Assembly: GCF_020707265.1 (NCBI RefSeq)
Contig: NZ_JAJFEQ010000002.1
Span: 248,001-312,000, forward strand
Direction of reading: 5' to 3'
Origin: Massilia sp. IC2-477
Lineage (GTDB): Bacteria; Pseudomonadota; Gammaproteobacteria; Burkholderiales; Burkholderiaceae_D
Length of the DNA: 64,000 nt
In this document: piece after piece, positions 14,516 to 23,519 of the stretch
Layout of the letters: every line of letters begins with the position of its first letter
Numbering within the stretch: position 1 is the first letter of the stretch
Made by a program: the position numbers and the translations under genes
Notes under the pieces: model-generated
Database searches by the model: none
Told to the model about the DNA's origin: nothing
Seen by the model: the letters and a program-made list of their open reading frames with translations, nothing else

Positions 14516-17436
14516 TAGGGACTTTCCGGCGGGCCCAGGTAGCTCGGCTGCAGGCCGCCCGCGTCGATCACGAGGCGCTGCAGCACCAGACCGGGATCGA
14601 GCGCCCAGAACTTGACGGTATGGCGGCCCGGCCGCTCGATGCGATGCGTGGTGGTGAACTTCGCCACGCCGTCCGACACCATCCGGTTCCAGTACTGTTC
14701 CGATTCGTCAGCGTGCACATTGACTTCCTGGACCGGGCCGTCGTCGATCGAGACCGCAAAGCGGAAGCCTTTACCAGGCTGGAACTTGAGCGCCGGCCCC
14801 AGCACCGCATGCAGCTTGAGTTCGCCGCCGCGGAACAGGTGCACGTCGTACTCGAGCCGCATGCCGTCCGCCGGCGTCAAAGCGGGTGCGGCGCCTGGCG
14901 TCGTCGTCATGCCGGACAGGGTCTGGCCGTAGCCGGGAATCCTGAGCCATCCGCGCCCGCCAGGCGCATGCTCACGGCTGAAATTTTCGGCCTCGATCGC
15001 GACCACGCCGCGGCTTTCGACGTGGCCCTGCGCGGACTGCGGCGACAGGTCGGCAGGCTTGTGCACCGGGACCTTGATGGTCACCCGGTCTCCATCCGGT
15101 CCGCTGACGGTCAGCTCCGCCTCGCTGCGCCCTGCCGGGACGGCGTCCCAGTCGACGTCCACCAGGATGCGCTGCTCCTTGTCGATCCGTCCCATCGCGT
15201 GGCTGAGGCGGATCCACGGGTGGCTCGCCTTGACCGCATACTCGAAGGGCTCCCTGCTGCGGTTGAACAGCTCGAGGTAGCGCGGCTGCCGCTCGAATAC
15301 GTCCAGCGCCGGCAGGGTCATGTGCTGCAGGCCGTAGGCCGGCCAGACGGCCTGGCTGCCCTGCACCACCACGCCCATGCGGTCGGCCGCGCCGATGCCG
15401 CCAGGAGAGGCCGGATCGGGCAGGCGCAGCTCGGCCACCGCCGGCATCACGTCACGGTAGGGCTGGGCCCAGTTGGTGTAGCCGAAGCGCGTCTGCGACA
15501 TCATGTGCTTCCACTTGCCGCCCCTGGCGCCGTGGTAGGCGCGCGTCAGCTCCGCATCGTGCGCGAACAGGCGGCGTACGCGCGCAGCCATGTCATTGGT
15601 ACTGGCGCGGCCCTGGCGCGCATACTGGGCATTGCGGCCGGCCGATACCCACATCTCGAGCGCATTGGCCGAGGCGCGCACCGGATATTCGACCAGCTGG
15701 AAGTACGCATCCTGCACCGCCTTCGGCAGGGCCTTGCCGACCTGCTGCGCTTCCAGGACAAGCGCGTTGTAATCGTTCACCACCCGTTCCGCCTCGTCGT
15801 AGGCAGTCAGGCTGTAGGTGTCGGGCGCCAGCTGCTCCGGGCGCCGGCGCGCGTTGTAGCGGGTGTAGCGTTCGACGATCGCTGCGATGCGCCCGGCGTG
15901 CTGCGTGCCGAATTCGCGTGCGGCCCAGGCCTCCAGGTAGGCCGGCAGCTTGTCCGCCGGCCAGGCCGACGGGTTCCAGGCGTAGGCCAGGAAGAACTCG
16001 GTCGGCACCTCCATCGGCTTTAGGTCGCCCACGTTGACGATCCAGAGCCGGTTGGCGCCGTACTCGTTGGCCAGGTTCATCTGTTCCCAGACCTTGGCGA
16101 TCTGGGTCACGTTCAGCCATTTGTAGGAGCGTGGTCCGCCCACGTAGTCGAAGTGGTAGTAGACGCCGGCCCCGCCGCTGCGCTTGCGTTCTTCAGGCGT
16201 CGGCAGGCGCCTGATATTGCCCCAGTTGTCGTCGCACCAGAGCAGCAGCATGTCGTCCGGCACGCGCATGCCCTTTTCGTAGTAGTCCTGGACTTCCTTG
16301 TACAGCGCCCACAGCTGCGGCACACTGGCCGGATCGCGGCCCAGCTCCTGCTGGATGAGCGCGCGCTGGTCGCGCACGATCCGCTCGAGCAGGTCGACGT
16401 TGGCGCTTTCCGACATCGGCTCGTCGCCGTCGCCGCGCATCGCCATCGTGATCACCTTTTCATAATCGCGCGTATTGCGCAGGCCTCCGGCCCAGAAGTC
16501 GCGCAGGGTATCGGCATTGCGGCTGTAGTCCCACGGACCCTTGCCATGGCGCGCCCATTCCTGCTGGGCGCGCATCATCGGTTCGTGGTGCGAGGTTCCC
16601 ATCACGATGCCCATGCTGTCGGCCAGCTCGCCATTGCTCTTGTCGTCATCGTAAAAAGCCGAGCCCCACATGGCCGGCCACAGGTAGTTGGCGCGCAGGC
16701 GCAGCATCAGCTCGAAGATGCGCTCGTAGAACTTGCGGTTGAAGCCGCCGAAGCGTTCCTTGGCCCAGTTGGTGAGCGCCGGCGCTTCGTCGTTCAGGAA
16801 GATGCCGCGGTACTGGACGGCCGGCTTGTCCATCAGGCGGGTATCCAGCGGGACGCTGAGCGCGGCGTGGCGCGCCACCGGCACGTCGGCCCACCAGTGC
16901 CAGGGCGAGACGCCGATCTGCTCCGACAGCGTATAGATGCCGTAGATGGTGCCGCGCTTGTCGCTGCCGGCGATGACCAGCGCCCGCTTCACACCGGGCA
17001 CGGGGTCGGTGACGGCCTGGATCAGGAAGCCTTCCCATTGGCCCGCGAGGCTGCGCGTATCGATTTTCCCCTGGCGCGCCAGCGCATCGATCAGGGCGTG
17101 CCGGCCAAGGGTGCCGACGATGATGGCGTCGCTGCCTGCGGCGGCGCCGGTTTGCCACTGCGGCGTCCTGCCCGTGACTGCCTGGAGGTCGCGCTGCAAG
17201 TCGCGCGCCGCGCGCAGCACGCCGGGGAAGTCGTCCTTGTCCACCACGATCGGGGCGGCCCGGGCGCCTGCCACGAGCCGGACGCCTTCCTTGCCCTGCA
17301 GGTCGACGAAGCGCGGAGTGCCGAGTGCGTGGACTTTGGCCGGCAGCGCCAGGCACAGGCCAAGCGCGAGAGAACACAGCAAGCGCTGCAAAATGCATCG
17401 TCCAAACCCGGTGCCAGGTAATGCCTGTCCTGCCAT
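14485..17436 (-). CDS. GH115-family alpha-glucuronidase (exported)
   Basis: 983 residues with a signal peptide (residues about 10-37, LLCSLALGLCLALPAKVHA). The body matches GH115 enzymes, which remove 4-O-methyl-glucuronic acid from xylan: DAIIVGTLGRHALID in the N-terminal domain, YRGIFLNDEAPALTNWAKE, LRANYLWPAMWGSAFYDDD, GTSHHEPM, and LLLWCDDNWGNIRRLP in the catalytic domain. A C-terminal beta domain (about 820-975) resembles the accessory domain of this family. GGAG lies seven bases before the ATG. No other xylanase or xylose gene is in the window. Its promoter carries a LacI-type operator (separate entry), so expression is probably induced by xylan-derived sugars. Confidence 0.92.
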   Translation of the reverse strand: MAGQALPGTGFGRCILQRLLCSLALGLCLALPAKVHALGTPRFVDLQGKEGVRLVAGARAAPIVVDKDDFPGVLRAARDLQRDLQAVTGRTPQWQTGAAAGSDAIIVGTLGRHALIDALARQGKIDTRSLAGQWEGFLIQAVTDPVPGVKRALVIAGSDKRGTIYGIYTLSEQIGVSPWHWWADVPVARHAALSVPLDTRLMDKPAVQYRGIFLNDEAPALTNWAKERFGGFNRKFYERIFELMLRLRANYLWPAMWGSAFYDDDKSNGELADSMGIVMGTSHHEPMMRAQQEWARHGKGPWDYSRNADTLRDFWAGGLRNTRDYEKVITMAMRGDGDEPMSESANVDLLERIVRDQRALIQQELGRDPASVPQLWALYKEVQDYYEKGMRVPDDMLLLWCDDNWGNIRRLPTPEERKRSGGAGVYYHFDYVGGPRSYKWLNVTQIAKVWEQMNLANEYGANRLWIVNVGDLKPMEVPTEFFLAYAWNPSAWPADKLPAYLEAWAAREFGTQHAGRIAAIVERYTRYNARRRPEQLAPDTYSLTAYDEAERVVNDYNALVLEAQQVGKALPKAVQDAYFQLVEYPVRASANALEMWVSAGRNAQYARQGRASTNDMAARVRRLFAHDAELTRAYHGARGGKWKHMMSQTRFGYTNWAQPYRDVMPAVAELRLPDPASPGGIGAADRMGVVVQGSQAVWPAYGLQHMTLPALDVFERQPRYLELFNRSREPFEYAVKASHPWIRLSHAMGRIDKEQRILVDVDWDAVPAGRSEAELTVSGPDGDRVTIKVPVHKPADLSPQSAQGHVESRGVVAIEAENFSREHAPGGRGWLRIPGYGQTLSGMTTTPGAAPALTPADGMRLEYDVHLFRGGELKLHAVLGPALKFQPGKGFRFAVSIDDGPVQEVNVHADESEQYWNRMVSDGVAKFTTTHRIERPGRHTVKFWALDPGLVLQRLVIDAGGLQPSYLGPPESPYYPVREAARP

Positions 17437-17468
17437 GTCGACTCCATTCTGATCGTCGCCAACCAGAA

Positions 17469-17515
17469 TGTTAGCGCAACCATTAAAGTCTATTATCGAA
17501 TGGGCAAGGAGTCAA
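17469..17515 (-). promoter_or_regulatory. GH115 promoter with xyl-box-like LacI operator
   Basis: On the minus strand, TTGACT (17515-17510) is followed after 17 bases by TAGACT (17492-17487), a usable sigma-70 promoter. Four bases further the sequence TGGTTGCGCTAACA (17482-17469) begins, where the transcript should start. It differs at one base from TGGTAGCGCTAACA, the xyl-box bound by a LacI-family repressor of xylan genes in Xanthomonas (from memory of published work). An operator at +1 fits repression by blocking the polymerase. The repressor gene is not in the window. Confidence 0.6.
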
Positions 17516-17523
17516 ACGTGGCC

Positions 17524-17564
17524 GGAAAAAGAAAAAGGCCGGCCCGCGTGTGCGGAACCGGCCT
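17524..17564 (-). terminator. Rho-independent terminator after lipA
   Basis: AGGCCGG (17536-17542) pairs with CCGGCCT (17558-17564), with an inner CCGC/GCGG stem. On the minus strand the hairpin is followed by a T-rich run (A bases at 17524-17536 of the + strand). It lies just past the lipA stop and ends the lipoate operon. Confidence 0.8.
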
Positions 17565-17586
17565 CGTTTTCAGTGCAGAGGAAAGC

Positions 17587-18576
17587 TTAAGCGGCGACGC
17601 CCGCCTCGTGCGCCTGCTGGTCGGCGTGGTAGGAGGAACGCACCATCGCGCCCACGGCGGCGTGCACGAAGCCCATCTCGTAGGCCTTCTCTTCGAACAT
17701 CTTGAAGGTGTCCGGGTGCACGTAGCGGCGCACCGGCAGGTGCGAGTTCGACGGCGCCAGGTACTGGCCGATGGTCAGCATGTCGATGTCGTGCTCGCGC
17801 ATGTCGCGCATCACTTCCAAAATCTCTTCGTCGGTCTCGCCCAGGCCCACCATCAGGCCGGATTTGGTGACCGCGTTCGGGTACATCTTCTTGAAGTCGC
17901 GCAGCAGCACCAGCGAGTGCTTGTAGTCGGCGCCCGGGCGCGCTTCCTTGTACAGGCGCGGCACGGTTTCCAGATTGTGGTTCATCACGTCCGGCAGGCC
18001 GTCGGCGAAGATGTTCAGTGCCTTTTCCAGGCGACCGCGGAAGTCCGGCACCAGCACTTCGATCTTGGTGTTCGGCGACAGGGCGCGGGTCTTGGTGATG
18101 CACTCGACGAAGTGGCCGGCGCCGCCGTCACGCAGGTCGTCGCGGTCGACCGAGGTGATCACCACGTAGGACAGGCGCAGGTCGGCGATGGTCTTGGCCA
18201 GGTTGCCCGGCTCGTTCACGTCGAGCGGATCCGGACGGCCGTGGCCGACGTCGCAGAACGGGCAGCGGCGGGTGCACTTGTCGCCCATGATCATGAAGGT
18301 CGCAGTGCCCTTGCCGAAGCATTCGCCGATGTTCGGGCAGCTGGCTTCTTCGCACACCGTCACCAGATTGTTCGCGCGCAGGATGTCCTTGATCTCGTAG
18401 AAGCGCGAGGAGGCGGTGGCGGCCTTCACGCGGATCCAGTCCGGCTTTTTCAGGCGCTCGGCGTCGGCGATCGGGACGATCTTGATCGGGATGCGCGAGG
18501 TCTTGCTGGCGCCCTTCTGCTTTTCGGTGGCGTCGTAAGTAGCAGGGGCAGTACCGGTGTTGGTATCTAGGGTCAT
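17587..18576 (-). CDS. lipA: Lipoyl synthase LipA
   Basis: Radical-SAM enzyme that inserts two sulfurs into octanoyl groups on carrier domains of 2-oxoacid dehydrogenases and the glycine cleavage H protein. Both cysteine sets are present: [12 protein letters not shown] for the auxiliary cluster and CTRRCPFC for the radical-SAM cluster. The C-terminal RSSYHA motif is also visible. I chose the ATG at 18576 (MTLDTNTG, 329 residues) over an ATG 27 bases upstream (18603), because AGGG precedes 18576 and nothing like a ribosome site precedes 18603. Last gene of the DUF493-lipB-lipA operon. Confidence 0.97.
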   Translation of the reverse strand: MTLDTNTGTAPATYDATEKQKGASKTSRIPIKIVPIADAERLKKPDWIRVKAATASSRFYEIKDILRANNLVTVCEEASCPNIGECFGKGTATFMIMGDKCTRRCPFCDVGHGRPDPLDVNEPGNLAKTIADLRLSYVVITSVDRDDLRDGGAGHFVECITKTRALSPNTKIEVLVPDFRGRLEKALNIFADGLPDVMNHNLETVPRLYKEARPGADYKHSLVLLRDFKKMYPNAVTKSGLMVGLGETDEEILEVMRDMREHDIDMLTIGQYLAPSNSHLPVRRYVHPDTFKMFEEKAYEMGFVHAAVGAMVRSSYHADQQAHEAGVAA

Positions 18577-18632
18577 TTGGCTCGAGCCCTGGCGGGCTTC
18601 CATTCAGAGGTTGTTCGTTGCTGGACGGCCAG

Positions 18633-19307
18633 TCAGGCCTCGGTTGCTTCAACCGTAACCAGTTGGCGCACCAATTCCTGCGCCAGCGCCTGCTGGACAT
18701 CCGCCAGCGGGGCGTCCACGCCCATCGTGCGCATGTCGACCGTGGCCAGCCCGGAGTATCCGCACGGGTTGATCCACGTGAACGGGGCCAGGTCCATCGC
18801 CACGTTCAGCGAAACGCCATGGTAGGTGCAGCCGTTGCCGCGCACCTTCAGGCCGAGGGCGGCGATCTTCGCGCCCTTGCGCGGTCCGTCCGCCATGTAG
18901 ATGCCGGGCGCCCCGGCAACGCGCTCGCCCGCAAGATTATACGCCGCCAGCACCTCGATGACCGCCTGTTCGATTTTTGCCACAAACTGACGGGCGTACA
19001 GCTTGCCGCCCGGCTTGTTACGGCGCAGGTCCATCAGCAGGTAGATCACGACCTGGCCGGGACCGTGGTAAGTCACCTCGCCGCCGCGGTCGGTCTGGAT
19101 CACGGGAATATCGTGGGGCGCGAGCACGTGAGCGCGATCGGCGCCCAGGCCCAGCGTATAGACAGGGGGATGTTCGACGATCCACAGCTCGTCCCGCGTC
19201 TCGGGCGTACGCGCGTCGGTAAAGGCGCGCATCGCGGCGAAAGTCGGTTCGTAGTCGGCGCGGCCAAGCTCGCGGATCAGCGGCGGGGCGGGACGGTTAG
19301 CGGACAT
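18633..19307 (-). CDS. lipB: Octanoyltransferase LipB
   Basis: Transfers octanoyl groups from acyl carrier protein to lipoyl domains, the step before LipA. Family motifs are clear: [18 protein letters not shown], the catalytic Lys region [11 protein letters not shown], and the catalytic Cys in INPCGYSGL. The ATG at 19307 (MSANRPAP, 224 residues) was preferred to one at 19343, because the extra 12 residues are atypical and would start close to the upstream gene. It lies 56 bases before lipA. Confidence 0.96.
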   Translation of the reverse strand: MSANRPAPPLIRELGRADYEPTFAAMRAFTDARTPETRDELWIVEHPPVYTLGLGADRAHVLAPHDIPVIQTDRGGEVTYHGPGQVVIYLLMDLRRNKPGGKLYARQFVAKIEQAVIEVLAAYNLAGERVAGAPGIYMADGPRKGAKIAALGLKVRGNGCTYHGVSLNVAMDLAPFTWINPCGYSGLATVDMRTMGVDAPLADVQQALAQELVRQLVTVEATEA

Positions 19308-19395
19308 GAGGGTATAGGGCGGGAATATGGACAGCCCTGGCATTATAAGCCAGCGTGAGGCCTTGTGCCCGCCGGCTGTCGGTTTTCCGCCGGCC

Positions 19396-19662
19396 TCAGA
19401 GGACCATTTTCACCATGGGGTGCGAGGACAGGGCGCGATAGACGTCGTCCAGCATCTCGCGGCTGGTGGCGCGGATGGTGACGGTCAGGCCGGTGTAGTT
19501 GCCCTTTGCGGATGGGCGGCTTTGCACCTTGCCAGCATGGAAAGTCGGATCCAGCTTCATGATGACCTCGACGATCGTCGGCGCGAAGTCGACGTGCGTG
19601 GCGCCCATCACCTTGATCGGGAAGTCGCTCGGGTATTCGATGAGGGATTCTTTGGGGTCCAT
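19396..19662 (-). CDS. DUF493 (YbeD-like) small protein
   Basis: 88 residues. [21 protein letters not shown] and [20 protein letters not shown] are characteristic of the YbeD/DUF493 family, a small ferredoxin-like ACT-type fold with a proposed regulatory role. The ATG at 19662 is preceded by AGGAC at good spacing; an upstream ATG at 19680 lacks one. It precedes lipB and lipA, a conserved order in proteobacteria, so it probably belongs to the lipoate operon. Confidence 0.93.
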   Translation of the reverse strand: MDPKESLIEYPSDFPIKVMGATHVDFAPTIVEVIMKLDPTFHAGKVQSRPSAKGNYTGLTVTIRATSREMLDDVYRALSSHPMVKMVL

Positions 19663-19719
19663 GGTATTTGTCCTGTGCAAAGCGGCATTGTAGCCAATCC
19701 AATATGGTGCTGCACTGAC

Positions 19720-19749
19720 GAAAAAAAAGGCCGGCGCTGTGGCCGGCCT
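19720..19749 (-). terminator. Rho-independent terminator after the DUF6600 gene
   Basis: A perfect 8-base stem, AGGCCGGC (19728-19735) with GCCGGCCT (19742-19749), encloses a 6-base loop. On the minus strand it is followed by eight T residues (A bases 19720-19727). It is placed to stop transcription from the FecR/DUF6600 gene before the lipoate operon. The rest of the 250-base gap (19663-19912) shows nothing else I can name. Confidence 0.8.
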
Positions 19750-19912
19750 GAACTATCTCTTTTTTTGAGAAATAGCGGGACATTCGGGCCGCTCGGAGCA
19801 GCCGTGCTGCCTGCGAGCGAGTAATGCCACTTTATCCAGCCGCCGTCCACAGTGCGAGCGGAATGTGACGAACTGCAGTTTGCGCCGACAGGCGACGCAA
19901 ACGGCGGTGTAG

Positions 19913-21859
19913 TCAGCGAATCATCTCGCGTGGACGGGCGCCGCCATCCACGTTGTCCCCGCGGTGTTCCATCCGGCCACGTCCCGGCGGCGGGCCGGAG
20001 GGCGCCGGAGCGGGAGCCGGGGCGGCCATCGGCGCCGGCGCAGCCATCGGGCGCGGCGGCGGCGCGAAGGATTGCGGCGGCGGGGCGCTTGGTGCTGGCG
20101 GCGGCGCCTGCACGGCCGGCTGCGGCATTGCCGCCATCGGCTGCGGACGCTCGCGGCGGCCCTCGAAGCGCTCGCCACGCTCGAGACCGCGGCTGCTGCG
20201 ATCCCAGCGGTCGGCCCGGTCGGCGCGTTCCTCATCGCGTCCGGGGCGCGACCAGGGCTGCGGACGGACCGGCTGCTGGACCACGGCCGGCGCCGGCGGC
20301 GGCGAGCTCGTGATGGCGCCCGGCTGGAACGGCACCTGGCCCGGCGTCGGGGTGGTCGTCAGCACCGGCGGGCGCTGGCCGCGGTTGTTGCGGTCGAAGC
20401 GATCGCCGCGGCGGCTGTCACGCGGTCCGTCGTAACGATCAACGCGGTTCGGAATGCCGTCGCCGTCACGATCCCCGTCGACACGATTCGCAATGCCGTC
20501 GCCGTCGCGGTCCCGGTCGAAGCGATCCGGGATACCGTCGCGGTCGGTGTCGCGGCGCACGGTCGACCGATCGCGCCAGCCCTGCGGCGGGGGCGGGGCG
20601 GCACCCGGCGTGGTCGGCAGCGCTTGCGGCGGCGTCGCGCGTGGCGCGTTCGGCACCACGATCGGGCCACGCTGGCCGAAATTCGCGTGCGGCACCACGG
20701 TCAGGCCGTCGCGGCGGCGGTAATCAGGCTTACCGTCATGATTACGGTCGCGGCGGTCACGCCAGGTCCAGCTGTTCAGGCGACGCAAACGATCGTCCGA
20801 CAAGCGGTAATGCGGCACGTAATGATCGCGCGGTCCCAGCGGATACCAGCCGGTGGCCGGACGCGAGCCGTGATGGTTGAAATTCAGGTTCCAGCCGCTG
20901 CCGCCGACCCAGCCCACCAGCGCCGGCGACCACACCGGGCGGCGATCGATCCGGCCCGGCGCCCAGGCCCAGCGGTTGCGCACCTGCACCCAGCGGCCGT
21001 AGTGGAAGGGCGCATAGCCCCAGGGCGCGTTGTCGACCCAGGTCCAGCCCCAGGGGGCGATCCAGGTCCAGCGGCCGTCGCGGTAGGGCACCCAGCTGGT
21101 GGATACGGAGGGAATCCACAGCGGGCCGTATTCGAGGTCTTCCTGCCAGGTGCCGTGGCGGTCCAGTTCTTCGTAGCCGGTCATGTCGGTGGTGACGTAG
21201 CGCGCCGAGCGCGAGCCGTCGATCTGGCGGTCGCGATCGAGCGCCCAGTCATCGAAGGCGTCGCGGCGCGCCTGCAGCGTGCGCACATCGTCGTCGCGCA
21301 GTTCGGCGCTGCGGCCGGCGCGAATGGTCAGGCTGGCGCCGCCGCCGTCGACCTGGGCTTCGCCGTCGAACACGCTGACCACGCTGGTGTCGCGCACGCG
21401 CTCGGCGTCCACGCGCAGGCGGCCGGGACGCAGCATGCGTACGCGGCCCTGGGGCGTGGTCAGCTCGAACTCGGGCAGCACGTCCTCGCTCAGGATGCGG
21501 ATGCTGGCGCTGCCGTAGTGCAGGCGCAGGCGCACGCTGTCGTCATCGAGTTCCGTTACTTCCAGCGAGCTGTCGCCGTCGATGCGGATCGCGGTCGAGC
21601 CGATGCGCACCTCGGTGCGGCCGTTCGGCTCGGTGGTGATCAGGTTGCGCGTGGTGACCGGCCAGTTGACCAGGGCCTCGCTGGCGGTGTCGCCGACGTC
21701 GCCGGTGATGCTGACCTTGCCCTGGGTGAGCGACACGCGGCCGACGCGCCCCGGGGGCTCCGTCTCAAGCCGATCTTGCAACTCAGCCTGTGCCAGGGCG
21801 GCAGTGGATAAAGCCGTGAGCGCGAGCATCACGGCGGTCTGGGCGAATCGCTTGTTCAT
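19913..21859 (-). CDS. FecR-like and DUF6600 exported protein with calcium-type repeats and Pro-rich tail
   Basis: 648 residues with a signal peptide (residues 1-23). A FecR-type beta domain spans about 40-185 (GRVSLTQGKVSITGD; NLITTEPNGRTEVRIGS). A DUF6600 segment at about 220-350 is rich in Trp/Tyr/Pro (SWVPYRDGRWTWIAPWGWTW; APFHYGRWVQVRNRWAWAPG). At about 430-485, repeats such as DRDGDGIANRVD resemble thrombospondin type-3 or EF-type calcium loops. The last 150 residues are Pro/Arg-rich and low-complexity. It is monocistronic, flanked by a terminator. Function is unknown; periplasmic or cell-surface location is inferred from the signal peptide and domain types. Confidence 0.85.
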   Translation of the reverse strand: MNKRFAQTAVMLALTALSTAALAQAELQDRLETEPPGRVGRVSLTQGKVSITGDVGDTASEALVNWPVTTRNLITTEPNGRTEVRIGSTAIRIDGDSSLEVTELDDDSVRLRLHYGSASIRILSEDVLPEFELTTPQGRVRMLRPGRLRVDAERVRDTSVVSVFDGEAQVDGGGASLTIRAGRSAELRDDDVRTLQARRDAFDDWALDRDRQIDGSRSARYVTTDMTGYEELDRHGTWQEDLEYGPLWIPSVSTSWVPYRDGRWTWIAPWGWTWVDNAPWGYAPFHYGRWVQVRNRWAWAPGRIDRRPVWSPALVGWVGGSGWNLNFNHHGSRPATGWYPLGPRDHYVPHYRLSDDRLRRLNSWTWRDRRDRNHDGKPDYRRRDGLTVVPHANFGQRGPIVVPNAPRATPPQALPTTPGAAPPPPQGWRDRSTVRRDTDRDGIPDRFDRDRDGDGIANRVDGDRDGDGIPNRVDRYDGPRDSRRGDRFDRNNRGQRPPVLTTTPTPGQVPFQPGAITSSPPPAPAVVQQPVRPQPWSRPGRDEERADRADRWDRSSRGLERGERFEGRRERPQPMAAMPQPAVQAPPPAPSAPPPQSFAPPPRPMAAPAPMAAPAPAPAPSGPPPGRGRMEHRGDNVDGGARPREMIR

Positions 21860-21982
21860 GGAAGGCTCCGCAAATGGGGACGAAGGACGGCTACCTGATT
21901 ACAACGCACGAGTGCCTGCAGGGAATACTCAACTTACAGAAAGTTGCAAAGCTGTGTTAACGGACACAGCAGGATACATGAC

Positions 21983-22621
21983 TCAGGCGCGGTGGCTTGG
22001 CTGCACCAGGAACAGAAGCGAGCCCATCAGCACCAGCACGGCGCCGAAGATGCGGTTCTGGAGCTTCACGGCGCGCACGTCGCGGAAAAAGCGCTGCATC
22101 GACGAGGCCAGGGCCGCGTAGCCGTGCATGACGGTCGAATCGATCACCACCATGGTCACACCCAGGATGGCCAGCTGCGGCAGCAGCGGCGCTTTCTGGT
22201 TGATGAAACTCGGCAGAACCGCAACCATGAAGATGATGCCCTTGGGATTGGTGGCGTTCGTCAGGAAGCCGGTCATCACGCGCTTGCGGAAGCTCGGGTG
22301 GGCGGCCAGGCCGGCCGTATCCACGGGGCCGACTTCGGCCTTGGCGCGCCATTGGCCGATGCCGAGATAAATCAGGTACAGCGCGCCGACGACCTTCACG
22401 ATGGTGAAGGCCAGCGAAGAGGCGAGCAGCAGCGAACCGACGCCGGCGCCGGCGATGATCAGGACCAGGATCAGGCCGATCTGCAGGCCCAGCACGGTGG
22501 CGCTGGCTTTCTTCAACCCGTAGGCGAGGCCGTGCGACATCGACAGGACGGCGCCGGAACCGGGCGAAATGGCGATCAGCGTACCGGCGATGACGAAGGC
22601 GATCCAGGTAGAGAAGAGCAT
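21983..22621 (-). CDS. LysE/RhtB-family amino-acid exporter
   Basis: 212 residues with about six membrane helices. The N-terminal motif FVIAGTLIAISPGSGAVLSMSHGL and the segment GFLTNATNPKGIIFMVAVLPSF are the two conserved regions of RhtB-type exporters, which move amino acids or homoserine lactones out of the cell by exchange with protons. It stands alone with gaps on both sides, so the substrate cannot be guessed from neighbours. Confidence 0.93.
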   Translation of the reverse strand: MLFSTWIAFVIAGTLIAISPGSGAVLSMSHGLAYGLKKASATVLGLQIGLILVLIIAGAGVGSLLLASSLAFTIVKVVGALYLIYLGIGQWRAKAEVGPVDTAGLAAHPSFRKRVMTGFLTNATNPKGIIFMVAVLPSFINQKAPLLPQLAILGVTMVVIDSTVMHGYAALASSMQRFFRDVRAVKLQNRIFGAVLVLMGSLLFLVQPSHRA

Positions 22622-22723
22622 GCTGCCGCGGGAATGGGGGAAGAGGGGAAAGGAGCGTAACGCAAAATGGGCCAGCGCGCGCGTCCGGGCGGGCCGGAGC
22701 GCGGCGCGGGGCCTGGGTACTGC

Positions 22724-23008
22724 TTACTTCTTCTTCGGGTTGACGGCTGCTTTCAGCGTCGCACCGGCAGCGAAGCGCGGGGTCTTCGATGCAGCGATCT
22801 TGATGACATCGCCGGTTGCCGGGTTGCGGCCCTTGCGTGCAGCGCGCTTGGTGACCGAGAAGGTGCCGAAGCCGGTGATACCGACGGTGTCACCTTTCTT
22901 CAGGCGTTCGGTGATGATCTCGATGATCGTGTTGACGGCGGTGTTGGCAGCCGCGCCCGACAGTTCGGTACGCTTCGCGAATTCCGCGATCAGTTCGCCT
23001 TTTTTCAT
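22724..23008 (-). CDS. HU-family histone-like DNA-binding protein
   Basis: 94 residues, usual HU length plus a short Lys-rich tail (VNPKKK). The family signature GFGTFSVTKRAARKGRNP and the C-terminal FAAGATLKAAV are present. GGAGGGAC precedes the ATG. HU bends DNA and compacts the chromosome. It could be the alpha or beta type; the sequence alone does not decide. Confidence 0.95.
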   Translation of the reverse strand: MKKGELIAEFAKRTELSGAAANTAVNTIIEIITERLKKGDTVGITGFGTFSVTKRAARKGRNPATGDVIKIAASKTPRFAAGATLKAAVNPKKK

Positions 23009-23095
23009 AAGTCCCTCCGGGGTTAAAAGAGCGGGAAGATTAGCATAAATATTGCTGTATGTAATCTCGCCCCGGAGGCGAAGCGAAGCGCAGGG

Positions 23096-23320
23096 TCAGG
23101 CGAGGCTGCTTTCGACGCTCGGCGCGGCCAGGCGATGGCGCAGCGCGGCGTTGATCAGGGTCTGGTAACCGGTGCCGCAGCGCTCCGACAGATTGCGGAA
23201 TTCGTTCAGGACTTCGTCGTCGAGGTAGATCGTGATGCGGGTCTTGCGCTTCGGCGGGCGGGCACGGCGTGCAGGTGCTGCGGCGATCGGTGCTGCTTGC
23301 ATGGTCGATTCGGTGTTCAT
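23096..23320 (-). CDS. BrnA-like ribbon-helix-helix antitoxin, no toxin partner
   Basis: 74 residues. After a basic, Pro/Ala-rich N-terminus (ARRARPPKRK) comes TRITIYLDDEVLNEFRNLSERCGTGYQTLINAALRHRL cut short here as the RHH core, typical of BrnA antitoxins with strand, helix and second helix intact. AAGGAG lies seven bases before the ATG at 23320; the longer in-frame start at 23440 has no such site. In a normal brnTA pair the toxin gene precedes the antitoxin and overlaps it, but no BrnT-like frame is present on either side. It is therefore either an orphan regulator or the remnant of a module. Confidence 0.75.
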   Translation of the reverse strand: MNTESTMQAAPIAAAPARRARPPKRKTRITIYLDDEVLNEFRNLSERCGTGYQTLINAALRHRLAAPSVESSLA

Positions 23321-23519
23321 GGCGTCTCCTTCGGTGGCGAGGCTGCAGTACCGCAGCCAACAGCCTTGCACTATACGTACGCGAGGGACAGGATGCCCGG
23401 CAAAAGCGACGAGATGCAGATTTGCGCGACTGGAATGCAAAAAGCCGCGCTGAACCGTGTGACTGGCCCCTGTGGCTCAGGTAAGATGTGGCGAACTTGA
23501 CATGATTGGAGTATGACCA

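Noticed and set aside
19964-21811. 615-codon + strand frame opposite the DUF6600 gene
   Set aside because: Low-complexity Arg/Ala/Val shadow; the minus-strand protein has signal peptide and FecR/DUF6600 motifs.
23009-23519. Complete BrnT-BrnA toxin-antitoxin pair
   Set aside because: No frame with BrnT features in 200 bases on either side; only the antitoxin is supported.
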